DNA from: Allocoleopsis franciscana PCC 7113
Lineage (GTDB): Bacteria; Cyanobacteriota; Cyanobacteriia; Cyanobacteriales; Coleofasciculaceae
Length of the DNA: 64,000 nucleotides
Reading direction: 5' to 3'
Assembly (NCBI RefSeq): GCF_000317515.1
Contig: NC_019740.1
Coordinates: forward strand, 1 to 64,000
Part shown: in pieces, positions 25,490 to 34,355 of the stretch
Layout: each line of letters starts with the position of its first letter
Numbering within the stretch: position 1 is the stretch's first letter
The notes under the pieces: model-generated
Told to the model about the DNA's origin: nothing
Seen by the model: only the letters and a program-made list of their open reading frames with translations
Database searches by the model: none
Translations under genes and position numbers: made by a program

Positions 25490-26811
25490 ACAGGGTACTC
25501 TCGAAATACAGTGTGAAACTCATTACAAACTTGAATTTGACCGAAGCCTTCGCAGGTGCGATCGCCTACTCCTTCCCTCTCCAATTTTTTCAAAGCTTCA
25601 ACCCAGTCATTCTCCTTATCTTTAGTTGTACTGAATAAATAAACAGCACCTTTATTCGTCACTAACTCTACATCTTTCATCAACCCCCAGGCTGCATTCC
25701 AGCCGGAGCGATAGTCATGGCTGCTGTAGGCAACATGAAGCTTAAGAAATTTATCAGTTTCTGCCTCATAGCGCTTTAAGAACTCATGACTAACGAACTC
25801 ACAAAGCATTGCTGGTGAAATGACAGTAGTGCGCCGCCATTGCTCTGTAAAAATTGCATCGGATTGTAAATCTATAGTGAAGTAGGCGCGACTATCTAGT
25901 AAATCCTCTTTTGGATTCCCAAAAACTGACCACAAGTTCCATCGTTCTTTTAGTTGGTTCTGGAAGCTGTCAAATCGAGATTGAACTTCGCTTGAATTTC
26001 CTGTTTTTTTTGCCTCAATCTTGACCTTACCTAAACCTCGTGAAGCCGAGCCACCTAAGCTAAAAGCACCAGAATTGTCGTTGATGAATTGTAATAATTT
26101 GGATGATAAGTCATCATTAGCAATAACTACACTGCGATAAACAACAGGCTCCCAATCTTTAGTTTTTGCTTGGGTATTTTTTAGGAATGATTCGTTGAGA
26201 ACTTCAATACTGTAAAGAATTTCTTCTTCAGCTGTAGCTCTGCGTCGGTTAATTCCTACTCGCGTGAGAAAGCGTGTACTGACAGAGTGGCTGCGATATT
26301 TGTTATCGCTGGTTTTGCTGTAAAAGCCAGTATAAGGTTCTACTCGTCCTTTATCTTTAGGACAACTGGGGTCATAGGGATGATTGTAAGCATCTGCACA
26401 GAAGCGGTCAATTAGGGTGTCAAAAACACCGCCTCTCTTTTTATCCTCTGGCTTATCATCATCCTCAGATTTAAATCCAGGATTCGCTTTAGAACTAACG
26501 GCTGTTGCGGGTAAAACTTGAACTTCGTCAGGCACAGCTTCATGCTGATCTTTCCCTATTTTTGCGATCGCAGGATAGGCATTTTGAAAAATGGCTGGAT
26601 TTTCGCCTAAGAAGAGAGATTGGAAGTCACCGCCGTTTTGTGATAGATCTGAATTTCTTTGATTGGCTCGTTGTAAGATTTGAGATGCGATCGCACCTCG
26701 AATCACAGAACCCGGAATGTAGCTTTCTGCCTCACTAATCGAACCACCAGGTTTCTGCCGCCCGAGCGCTAGCGGTGATAAAGCTGTTATCGTTAATTCA
26801 ATTCGTCTCAT
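25486..26811 (-). CDS. csx10: Csx10 RAMP protein (type III-D marker)
   Basis: 441 residues from MRRIELTITALSPLALGR. The start is fixed by the ATGA overlap with the upstream RAMP gene (26808-26811). YIPGSVIRGAIASQIL near residue 30 is the family's RAMP loop. The region SLGGSASRGLGKVKIE near 255 is the Gly-rich loop. Csx10 is a Cas5-like/fused RAMP protein and, together with Cas10 and Csx19, defines subtype III-D. It probably holds the 5' tag of the crRNA. The length agrees with the family as I remember it. Confidence 0.88.
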   Translation of the reverse strand: MRRIELTITALSPLALGRQKPGGSISEAESYIPGSVIRGAIASQILQRANQRNSDLSQNGGDFQSLFLGENPAIFQNAYPAIAKIGKDQHEAVPDEVQVLPATAVSSKANPGFKSEDDDKPEDKKRGGVFDTLIDRFCADAYNHPYDPSCPKDKGRVEPYTGFYSKTSDNKYRSHSVSTRFLTRVGINRRRATAEEEILYSIEVLNESFLKNTQAKTKDWEPVVYRSVVIANDDLSSKLLQFINDNSGAFSLGGSASRGLGKVKIEAKKTGNSSEVQSRFDSFQNQLKERWNLWSVFGNPKEDLLDSRAYFTIDLQSDAIFTEQWRRTTVISPAMLCEFVSHEFLKRYEAETDKFLKLHVAYSSHDYRSGWNAAWGLMKDVELVTNKGAVYLFSTTKDKENDWVEALKKLEREGVGDRTCEGFGQIQVCNEFHTVFREYPV

Positions 26812-27524
26812 GGCGTTTTTTCGGGGATAAGGCTTGACCAAACGGTGTCATTTTGTTCGATGTTGGGGAGTTCTTGCCAATGCAACCAACCAAGTCCAGC
26901 CGATTTACTGCCACCTAAAGCATGGATGTGATGCAAACCCGCAACAATCAAAGCTTTAGCGTAGCCAGGACAGTCAGGGTAAAGCAGGTGAATTGCACCC
27001 TCAAACTCTAGTTGAGCATGGGCGGGAGACGTTTCTAGGAAGTAAAGCTTTTTGTCTTCGGCTGTGCGACGGGAACGGTTGATGGTGACACCCGGACGCA
27101 GGACTTCTGGTAAATCTTCTGGTTCTTGTAGGCAAACCAAGTCATCCACAATAATTCGAGAAGGCAGGATAGGATTGCCGAAGATTTGGGAAACAAGGCA
27201 GTGGTAACCTCTGTAGCCAGGAACTCGATAAATCTCTCTAAATTGTTGCTCCACTTGCTCTTCTGTCGGACAGAGGGATGTAGCACCGGGAGATTCAAAG
27301 ATTTGCCAACCTAACCCTCTTGCTAGCTTTTCGCACTCGTGGCGCAGTCTGCCTTTGAGTTGGGAAGCGGGAATCAAAAGTTGTCCTTTGGCATTGCGGA
27401 TAATTGGTTTATCTGCAAGGGAACCAGAAGAACCCCCAGCACCGACGCACAAAGCCGTATCAATCACAGCAGTTAGACGAATTGTTTGGACTTGATTTCG
27501 GGGTAAATTGAGTAGGTCAACCAT
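26808..27524 (-). CDS. III-D RAMP protein (Csm3-like)
   Basis: 238 residues. TAVIDTALCVGAGG opens the RAMP fold, LIPASQLKGRLRHECEKLAR is near residue 50, PGVTINRSRRTAEDKKLYF near 145, and the loop ALGGSKSAGLGWL is near 205. The Asp expected before R in the VAIDR-like segment is Asn here (VTINR), which may mean it does not cut. It starts 4 bp after the cas10 stop. It is a backbone subunit of the effector complex. Confidence 0.85.
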   Translation of the reverse strand: MVDLLNLPRNQVQTIRLTAVIDTALCVGAGGSSGSLADKPIIRNAKGQLLIPASQLKGRLRHECEKLARGLGWQIFESPGATSLCPTEEQVEQQFREIYRVPGYRGYHCLVSQIFGNPILPSRIIVDDLVCLQEPEDLPEVLRPGVTINRSRRTAEDKKLYFLETSPAHAQLEFEGAIHLLYPDCPGYAKALIVAGLHHIHALGGSKSAGLGWLHWQELPNIEQNDTVWSSLIPEKTP

Positions 27525-27528
27525 AAAT

Positions 27529-29865
27529 CTACTTGCTCCCGATTACGGCTTGTTGCACAGTTGATGGAGTTTTTGGCTCTTCAGTGAAAGGATAAAGGTC
27601 TACCAGTTCTCGCCAAATGGTTTCATAGGTAGTTGTGTCAGCTTCCTCTTTCAACGTCATCCAGGGTGCTAAGTTGCCATTATTTGTTTTGGCTGCACAC
27701 CAGGCTTCTTCAAACTGTTCTTTGAGTTGGTGTTGGTGTTTCTTGTCTTGCAACCGGGTTCGGAAATAGCGGTAGTTGAGAATGGCGGTATTTTTGCCTT
27801 GTTCTAGGAAGCTGCGGATTTGGTAAAGTTGCGATCGCGGAAAGTTCACTTCTTTCAAAACCTTCGCTGTTTCTAGCAGTCCTCCCAGTTCGTGAAGGGT
27901 GTAAGGAGCTGCATAAAGCTTGAGTTTCTGTTGTCCTGTCCCTGCTTTCATCAAGCCTTGACTACGAAATTCTCCAATGTTAGAAGAAATCATGGTTACT
28001 GATTTCATCACTAGAAAGTCAACTGTACCCCCACAGTACCCCTCTTTTTTTAGCTCTTTAGCTCGCTTTTTAGCCGATTTAAGTAATTGAGTCGTAAGCT
28101 TTTCCGCATAGTAAATTGGGGTATCTTCGGCTGTAATTAAAACCCCTGTAGACATACTCAGCTTGCATTGATTTGAGCCTGAAACCTGTTGTGCTTGATA
28201 TCGGTGTACCAATTTGGGCTTGTAATCCTTGTCAGCAGCATAACGGCATTGCTTCTCTGGTTTGAGTAATTGTTTTTCAAATTCTTCCCCAATCGTCTTG
28301 GCAATTGCTAGCGCTTTATCAGCCGGAACAATCAGCAGTACGTCATCCCCGCCAATGGTAATAATTTCAAAGGGATGAATCCAAGTCTCATTTCGATGTT
28401 GGTTATCTGCATCATTTAGATTATTCAGCTTGTGGGGTTTGAGATGTTGGGCTAAGGCTTCATAAACCGAGTTTTCTGTTGCCTCGAAAATATCTTCGCT
28501 AAATTGCTGGTAATCTTCTGGGGTTTTAATTTCTTTTTGGATGTAGCCCCCCATATTATTGCCATCTGCATAGATGTAGCCTACAAATCCTTTGGGTGTA
28601 CTAGCATTAGCTATCTCTCTGAGCGATCGCGCTTCTTTTACTGTCTGATCGGGTTTCTGTTCTGAGACATTTCGGTAGTATCTATTATGTAAGTTTGTTT
28701 CTTTCAAAAAGTCCTTAAATTTAACGACCCAACTTTTGAGCTTTCCTGAGTTCCATATTTGTTTGATTTGACCAATTTGCCACCGCCAAGCCGAATTTTT
28801 ATCAGTCCACCATTTTTGTCCTTGCTCGCTTTCCCCCTTACTTCTTTGTCCGACAATCCGCTTGCGGGCTAAAGCATCAGAAAACCAAGGTTCACCTGGA
28901 AGACGTTTAGCGGGAGCAATTGCGGCGCGGCGATCGCTTTCATCTCTTCTTAAGTAAGGGTGTGTCTCAAACATGGGCGGGTAACGGCGAGTCGGACGCC
29001 CATCTTGAACATCATTGCCATTACGCCGTTGATTGAATAAAGCGGCTAATTTACCTGCCAATTCATTGAAGCTTTTGCGATTTTGAAAAGCTTTTGATAA
29101 ATCATCAACATCAGGCTGATCGAAGTAAGCTTTTACGAGTGGATTTTGGTGGTTTTGATGATACCACTCTAGCCAAGGCGTATCTTCAATTGAGTCTTTC
29201 AGCAGTCCATAGCGTAGTTCTAATAGCTTAAAGGTAGAGCCAACTGCACAGGAATTGGCGGTTAGAGTTTCTTGTGTATAGCGCTTTTCGATCGCGTTGG
29301 CTAAATCATCGACAAAGGCAGCGGGACAAAACGCCAGGATGTTGCCACCTTTGTAGTAAATGAGTAGTTCTTTAATTAAGGCGGCTTCTAGATGGGGAAA
29401 ATTTTTATTCAGCCACCTGGAGATTCGAGGCGATTTTTGAGGTTCTCCAAAGAATGCTGGAATATCAACTAAGTTAATCCGATCGAGTATGGCTGAAGCG
29501 CCGCGAATATCTGGAAGTTTGGCAGCTTCAAATACGTATTGCTTAATTTTTGTAGCACCGCCATAGACTAGACCAATCCGGGTAGTTTGTTGCCATAAAT
29601 CTGGGTACTTCTCCTTAAGTCCAGTTATCTGTTCAGGGAAGTCATTTTTAGGAATGGCTTGCAACTGCTGGACTTGCTCAACGAGGTATCGCACTGCCTC
29701 TGGAACTTCTTTCCCTTCTTGCATCGCCTGTTGCATTTGCTGCAATACAGGTAGTTCAAACTGGGGTTGGCGCTGTTCGCCCCAAGCTAGACACCAAGCA
29801 ATCGCGATCGTGATGGATTTGCCAGAATTGGTCATGTCACAGTTAATGGGGTGGTTTGATTTCAT
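27529..29865 (-). CDS. cas10: Cas10, cyclic-oligoadenylate synthase subunit of type III-D
   Basis: 778 residues. The palm domain carries the catalytic GGDD at 505-508 (IITIGGDDVLLIVP). Near residue 110, TKIKQYVFEAAKLPDIRGAS is the usual first palm-region block of Cas10. I see no His-Asp pair of an HD nuclease at the N-terminus, so target-triggered ssDNA cutting is doubtful. The main output is probably cOA synthesis. A second possible start (MTNSGKSI, 29835) is ten codons downstream. It heads the operon; the leader of array D lies divergently upstream. Confidence 0.93.
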   Translation of the reverse strand: MKSNHPINCDMTNSGKSITIAIAWCLAWGEQRQPQFELPVLQQMQQAMQEGKEVPEAVRYLVEQVQQLQAIPKNDFPEQITGLKEKYPDLWQQTTRIGLVYGGATKIKQYVFEAAKLPDIRGASAILDRINLVDIPAFFGEPQKSPRISRWLNKNFPHLEAALIKELLIYYKGGNILAFCPAAFVDDLANAIEKRYTQETLTANSCAVGSTFKLLELRYGLLKDSIEDTPWLEWYHQNHQNPLVKAYFDQPDVDDLSKAFQNRKSFNELAGKLAALFNQRRNGNDVQDGRPTRRYPPMFETHPYLRRDESDRRAAIAPAKRLPGEPWFSDALARKRIVGQRSKGESEQGQKWWTDKNSAWRWQIGQIKQIWNSGKLKSWVVKFKDFLKETNLHNRYYRNVSEQKPDQTVKEARSLREIANASTPKGFVGYIYADGNNMGGYIQKEIKTPEDYQQFSEDIFEATENSVYEALAQHLKPHKLNNLNDADNQHRNETWIHPFEIITIGGDDVLLIVPADKALAIAKTIGEEFEKQLLKPEKQCRYAADKDYKPKLVHRYQAQQVSGSNQCKLSMSTGVLITAEDTPIYYAEKLTTQLLKSAKKRAKELKKEGYCGGTVDFLVMKSVTMISSNIGEFRSQGLMKAGTGQQKLKLYAAPYTLHELGGLLETAKVLKEVNFPRSQLYQIRSFLEQGKNTAILNYRYFRTRLQDKKHQHQLKEQFEEAWCAAKTNNGNLAPWMTLKEEADTTTYETIWRELVDLYPFTEEPKTPSTVQQAVIGSK

Positions 29866-30327
29866 CAGCCGTGGGGTAGCGAGGGATTATGCTGCCAAGC
29901 GCTTAATTTTCTACCTACATGAGGTTTGGCTACCTAGAAATTACTTGAATTTTCTCCTTTCTGGCTGAGTGCTGTTGTAGTTCTTACAATTTACACCCTG
30001 CCTGGAAGAAGCCTATTCCAGTAGAGCTAATGCTGTTTTTGTCTGGATTGACATAAGTAAGATTAGCTACTAGGCTACTAGCAGCTCCAAAATTTTGGGC
30101 TGTCGAACCTTGAAAACTTCATAAGAAAAATCGTTCAAGGAAGTAATCGACACCACTCGTTAAATCGCTCAAACCCTATGTTTTCCGTTGAGTGGTGTCG
30201 ATGCTTTACAGGGAAAGGGTTTGAAGTATGTATTTTGCTCAATTTTTGGGAAGATACGTTGTAGTTTCCTGGCTGGTGTCGATTTGTCGTCTGAAACCCT
30301 TTCTCCATAAGGGTTCCTCAGCGAAGA
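29866..30327. promoter_or_regulatory. Gap between cas10 and array D, with leader D
   Basis: No gene is visible. The cas10 promoter should be on the left. The right part is the leader of array D. It holds a perfect 13-bp inverted repeat, ATCGACACCACTC (30146-30158) and GAGTGGTGTCGAT (30190-30202), plus a third GGTGTCGAT at 30275-30283, 45 bp before the first repeat. These differ completely from the G7 motifs of leaders A-C. Confidence 0.6.
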
Positions 30328-30611
30328 GTTTACGCAAGCACTTCCCCGCAAGGGGATGGAAACTGTTGGTTGAATAACAGGCGCAGGAGCCTGTTGTGGT
30401 TTACGCAAGCACTTCCCCGCAAGGGGATGGAAACGTTTGTACCAGGAGTAGAGGTAGGGGGTGTGGTAGTAGTTTACGCAAGCACTTCCCCGCAAGGGGA
30501 TGGAAACGAGAGTCGGAGGAAGTTGGAGGGTTTTCCTCCAAATCGTTTACGCAAGCACTTCCCCGCAAGGGGATGGAAACGAAAAGTTCAGGATAGCCTG
30601 AACGCTCCTTC
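30328..30611 (+). CRISPR. CRISPR array D, leader-proximal part (4 repeats)
   Basis: Repeats of 36 bp at 30328, 30399, 30472 and 30545 begin GTTTACGCAAGCACTTCC and end AAGGGGATGGAAAC. The fourth spacer is cut after 31 bp (30581-30611) by a Tn7-like element and resumes at 35720. That spacer contains the palindrome GTTCAGG-atag-CCTGAAC. The last 5 bp before the element, CCTTC, are repeated on its far side. Confidence 0.97.
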
Positions 30612-30765
30612 TGTCACTTGAACCATATCCTGTCCAAAGTGGAAGCATAAGCTGTCCAGCGACAGGGGCAAAAACCCTGATGCTGTCGTAGGAAGAACAG
30701 TGGCTTTGGTAGCCAAGTAGAACTATAAATTGTCCCTAAGTTGAAATTGGAAGGATAAGATGTCC
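30612..30765 (+). repeat. Left end of Tn copy 1 with TnsB-type sites
   Basis: After the terminal repeat come three copies of the motif ATAARNTGTCC: 30647-30657 (ATAAGCTGTCC), 30725-30735 (ATAAATTGTCC) and 30755-30765 (ATAAGATGTCC). Spaced copies like these are typical transposase-binding sites of Tn7-like ends. The tnsAB gene starts 52 bp later, so its promoter overlaps them and self-repression is plausible. Confidence 0.7.
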
Positions 30766-30816
30766 TGGAGTTGATAAACTGACAATATCCTCCCATTGCT
30801 GCCAGAGAAAAAATAA

Positions 30817-33204
30817 ATGCTGGACGGCGAACAGTTTGTGCGGTGGTGTCAGCAGTTAGCCTTGGCAGAACCGACAAGGAAATACATCGAACTGTTACGC
30901 AGTTCGCCACCTGCGCGTGTGGTACGCAGTAGGGCAGGCAACGTGAGTGGTCGTTACCCCAGTCGAAAAATGGGCGTGACGATTCAATTTGAGAGCCACC
31001 ACAACGAATTGGCAGGCATCTATGAAATGGAATATGACCCAGATGTGCTGGAATATTACGATCAACCCAGTGGGCTTAAACTTAGCTATCAAGCTCTGTG
31101 TGGTCGGAAAGTAGGAGTCCTGCATACCCCAGATTTCTTCGTGTTGCGCCAAACATCTGCTGGCTGGGAAGAGTGGAAAACACTTGATGAATTAGTGCGA
31201 TTATCAGCTAAGATGCCTGCTCGCTACGTGAAAGAAATTGAAGGTCAATGGCACTGTCCCCCAGGAGAAGAAGTAGCACAAAGCTTGGGATTATATTATC
31301 GCATCCGCTGCAACGCTGAAATTGACTGGGTTTTCCAAAATAATCTTCATTTTCTCGAAGACTACTTGCAGCCGTCCCATTTGGATCTAGAAGAGAACGT
31401 TCGTGCCAACATCACATTACTGGTAGAACTTCATCCAGGAATTACCTTAGGTGAATTGCTACAACAGGGGTACAACTGTGACGAGGTTTATACCCTAATT
31501 GCCCAAAATCATTTAAAGGTGAATTGGCGAGGTGTCAACATAGCGCAACTTGGTTCACAGCGTCAAATCTTTCCGGCTAGTCAGAAAGTTTGTCAAACCG
31601 AAACAACCAAGTGGAGAAGAGCATCAACCTTAGAATTAGCCCCTAACTTAGTTGACCTAAAACCTGGTTCTCCTGTGGTGTGGAATGGAAAAAGCTTATC
31701 GATTCTCAATCGGGGAGAAACCCATACAGCCCTACTCAATGAAGAGGAAAAAGTCATCCAACTGCCCAACGTTGCCCTATTGGAATTAGTCAAACAGGGT
31801 GAGTTAACAGGTGTTGTCACCCACTCCTTACCATCTGCAAAAGAAGTCAATGACCTTTTAGCCAAGGCTAGCGTCGATGATTGTGCACAAGCCAACCGCC
31901 GCTATTCCATCATTGCTCCCTACCTAACGGGTGAACTCCAAACCTCAAATCAGGTCGTCAGTACACGTACAATTCGCCGTTGGTTGCATTCGTGGCAAAA
32001 AGCCCAAGAGCAATATGGATGTGGTTATGTAGGTTTATTGCCTCGCGTCAGCTCTAAAGGTAATCGCCAATCCAAATTACCGGAAGCGACACAAAAAATC
32101 GTAGACGAATTCATTGCTAACAACTATCTAAATCTCAAACAGCAAGGAAAATTCGCCGTTTACAGTTCACTGGTACGAGCCTGTGAACAGCAAGGGATTA
32201 CTCCTTGTAGCTACAAAACATTTGTCCGAAACATTCATCAAAAATCTAACTATGAACAGGCTTTGAAAAGGCAGGGGCGTAGGGCGGCTTACAAGCACGA
32301 ACCTTTTTATTGGGAGCTAGAGGTAAACACCCCTAGGCACGGACAACGACCCTTTGAAATCTGCCATATTGACCATACACAATTAGATATTGAGCTAGTT
32401 AGCTCCCACACATCAGTAAATCTGGGTCGCCCTTGGGCTACCTTCCTAACAGACGCTTACTCACGACGAATACTAGCCGTTTATCTGTGTTTTGACCCAC
32501 CGTCCTACCGTAGTTGCATGATGGTAATGCGCGAGTGTGTCCGTCGTCACGGACGCTTGCCCCACACGATAGTGGTGGATGGAGCCAAAGAATTCATGAG
32601 TGTTTACTTCGAGCGGCTACTAGCCGCTTACTCTTGCACGAAGAAAACCCGACCAGCGGCTAAACCCCGATTTGGTTCAGTATGCGAACGCTTGTTCGGG
32701 ACAGCCAACACCATGTTGATTCACAATCTCCAGGGAAATACGCAAATTAACAAGAATTCTAGGGCTGTGACGAAAAGCGTTAATCCCCGTAATTTAGCTA
32801 TTTGGACGCTGGGGAGTTTGTATCAGAATCTATGCGATTGGGCTTATGAATTTTACGACAACAAGGAGCATCCGGCACTCTTGAAAAGCCCAAGAGCAGC
32901 TTTTTCAGATGGCTTGTTGCAAACCGGATTGCGCCCACATAAACTGATTCCTTACGATGAAACCTTTCGGATTTTGACCCTACCAACAACATCCAAAGGA
33001 ACTGCCAAAGTCATTCCTAATCAAGGAGTCAAAATTAACCACATCTACTATTGGCATAATAGTTTTCGGAATCCGGAAATTGAAAAGACTCAAGTTCTCG
33101 TGCGCTATGACCCAAATGATGTTGGGATTGCCTATGCCTACATAAAAGGTCAGTGGGTAAATTGCATCTCGCAGCACTATAGCAGCTTAGCGGGTCACTC
33201 TTAG
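30817..33204 (+). CDS. tnsAB: TnsAB fusion transposase, copy 1
   Basis: 795 residues. The N-terminal part is TnsA-like: Glu64 (HHNELAG), PD at 105-106 (HTPDFFV) and E119-x-K121 (WEEWK) give an E-PD-ExK endonuclease site. The C-terminal part is a TnsB/IS3-like RNase H transposase with Asp519 (HIDHTQLD), Asp588 (VDGAKEF) and Glu624 (VCERLFG), a D-35-E spacing. Having both strand-cutting activities predicts cut-and-paste transposition, unlike TnsA-less elements. TnsAB fusions are known from cyanobacterial Tn7-like elements, including type I-B CASTs. Position 139 is Lys (codon AAA at 31231); copy 2 has Gln. Confidence 0.92.
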   Translation: MLDGEQFVRWCQQLALAEPTRKYIELLRSSPPARVVRSRAGNVSGRYPSRKMGVTIQFESHHNELAGIYEMEYDPDVLEYYDQPSGLKLSYQALCGRKVGVLHTPDFFVLRQTSAGWEEWKTLDELVRLSAKMPARYVKEIEGQWHCPPGEEVAQSLGLYYRIRCNAEIDWVFQNNLHFLEDYLQPSHLDLEENVRANITLLVELHPGITLGELLQQGYNCDEVYTLIAQNHLKVNWRGVNIAQLGSQRQIFPASQKVCQTETTKWRRASTLELAPNLVDLKPGSPVVWNGKSLSILNRGETHTALLNEEEKVIQLPNVALLELVKQGELTGVVTHSLPSAKEVNDLLAKASVDDCAQANRRYSIIAPYLTGELQTSNQVVSTRTIRRWLHSWQKAQEQYGCGYVGLLPRVSSKGNRQSKLPEATQKIVDEFIANNYLNLKQQGKFAVYSSLVRACEQQGITPCSYKTFVRNIHQKSNYEQALKRQGRRAAYKHEPFYWELEVNTPRHGQRPFEICHIDHTQLDIELVSSHTSVNLGRPWATFLTDAYSRRILAVYLCFDPPSYRSCMMVMRECVRRHGRLPHTIVVDGAKEFMSVYFERLLAAYSCTKKTRPAAKPRFGSVCERLFGTANTMLIHNLQGNTQINKNSRAVTKSVNPRNLAIWTLGSLYQNLCDWAYEFYDNKEHPALLKSPRAAFSDGLLQTGLRPHKLIPYDETFRILTLPTTSKGTAKVIPNQGVKINHIYYWHNSFRNPEIEKTQVLVRYDPNDVGIAYAYIKGQWVNCISQHYSSLAGHS

Positions 33205-33224
33205 CTGCAACTCCAGCGGAGAAA

Positions 33225-34355
33225 CTGGCTTACTTTGAAAGTTGTACGGTAGTACACAGGCAATTAAAAATTGCTTATGAAGCTGTAATAGATGCCGTCA
33301 ATAATCCTGGAGGAGCTTCATTAATCTTTTTGTTTGGTCCTACCGGGGTGGGGAAAACAACCTTACTCCATCAAGTTGTGAAAGTGCTAATAGAGCAGAA
33401 CTCCAGAGCTATGCAACTTGATTGTGGGCATATTCCTGTTGCTTATGTAGAAGCTCGCGCTCCCGAATCCGGGTCTTTCGACTGGAAAGATTATTATAAA
33501 AGCGTCTTGATAGCTTTAGCTGACCCCTTCGTTGATTATAAACTCAGAACTGGCAGTAGCCGAATTGAGGGCAGGGGTTCGGCTCAACGTCTAGTTAAAT
33601 CAAGAGCCAACCTTTCAGATTTACGAGAGGATGTAGCCGCAATTATCCAACAACGTCGGTTAATTGTATTTCTAGTTGATGAAGCCCAACGCTTCACTAA
33701 AATGGCATCGGGACGAAGACAACAAGACCAAATGGATGCCATTCAGTCAATGGCAAGTTTCACGTCCACCCGACACGGACTTTTTGGCACTTATGAACTG
33801 CTACAGTTAAGAAATTTAAGCGGTCAATTGAGCCGCCGCAGTTTAGATATTCACTTTCCTCGTTATCAAGCGGATTGCTCACAGGACGTTAAAGATTTCA
33901 AACGGGTACTCAAAAGCTTTGCCTGCCAAATGCCCTTGTTAGAAGTCCCTGATTTAGAGCAGCATTGGGAATACTTTTACGAACGCAGTATCGGTTGTGT
34001 CGGGATAGTGAAAGATTGGCTGACACAAGCTTTGAGAAAAGCGTTGGGAGAATCAGCCTCTACCCTGAGCTTGGCACATCTTACACCTTATGCTCCCAGT
34101 GTTTCTAAATGTATGCAAATGGCAACTGAGGCGATAGAAGGTGAGAAAGCGCTGCTCCAATCGGAGAGCGAACTGAGCCGATTGCGTCAAAAATTGGGAT
34201 TAACTGTTAAGGAGCCACCAACAGCAACAGAAGCCTTGCTCAATAGCCCGACCCGTTCTACGGCTAATAAAAAAGACAAGAAAACAAAGAAACGTCGTCC
34301 GGGAGAGCGTAATCCTCAACGGGATGTCATCGGAGGCGCTCCCAGTGTCAGTTGA
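33225..34355 (+). CDS. tnsC: TnsC AAA+ regulator, copy 1 (unusual start)
   Basis: About 376 residues if read from CTG at 33225. Walker A GPTGVGKTT and Walker B LIVFLVDEAQR are clear, and the C-terminus is a basic tail (KKDKKTKKRRPGERN). The codons before the Walker A read like a real TnsC N-terminus (LAYFESCTVVHRQLKIAYEA, then VIDAVNNPGG), yet contain no ATG, GTG or TTG until TTG at 33330, which starts right at the P-loop. A GGAG 4 bases before the CTG favours CTG. A -1 shift from tnsAB, whose frame overlaps, is the alternative. TnsC bridges TniQ-marked target DNA and the transposase. Confidence 0.85.
   Translation: MAYFESCTVVHRQLKIAYEAVIDAVNNPGGASLIFLFGPTGVGKTTLLHQVVKVLIEQNSRAMQLDCGHIPVAYVEARAPESGSFDWKDYYKSVLIALADPFVDYKLRTGSSRIEGRGSAQRLVKSRANLSDLREDVAAIIQQRRLIVFLVDEAQRFTKMASGRRQQDQMDAIQSMASFTSTRHGLFGTYELLQLRNLSGQLSRRSLDIHFPRYQADCSQDVKDFKRVLKSFACQMPLLEVPDLEQHWEYFYERSIGCVGIVKDWLTQALRKALGESASTLSLAHLTPYAPSVSKCMQMATEAIEGEKALLQSESELSRLRQKLGLTVKEPPTATEALLNSPTRSTANKKDKKTKKRRPGERNPQRDVIGGAPSVS

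Noticed and set aside
33330-34355. tnsC starting at the TTG at 33330
   Set aside because: It would begin at the P-loop and drop a stretch that reads like a normal TnsC N-terminus. I prefer a CTG start or frameshift, though TTG cannot be excluded.
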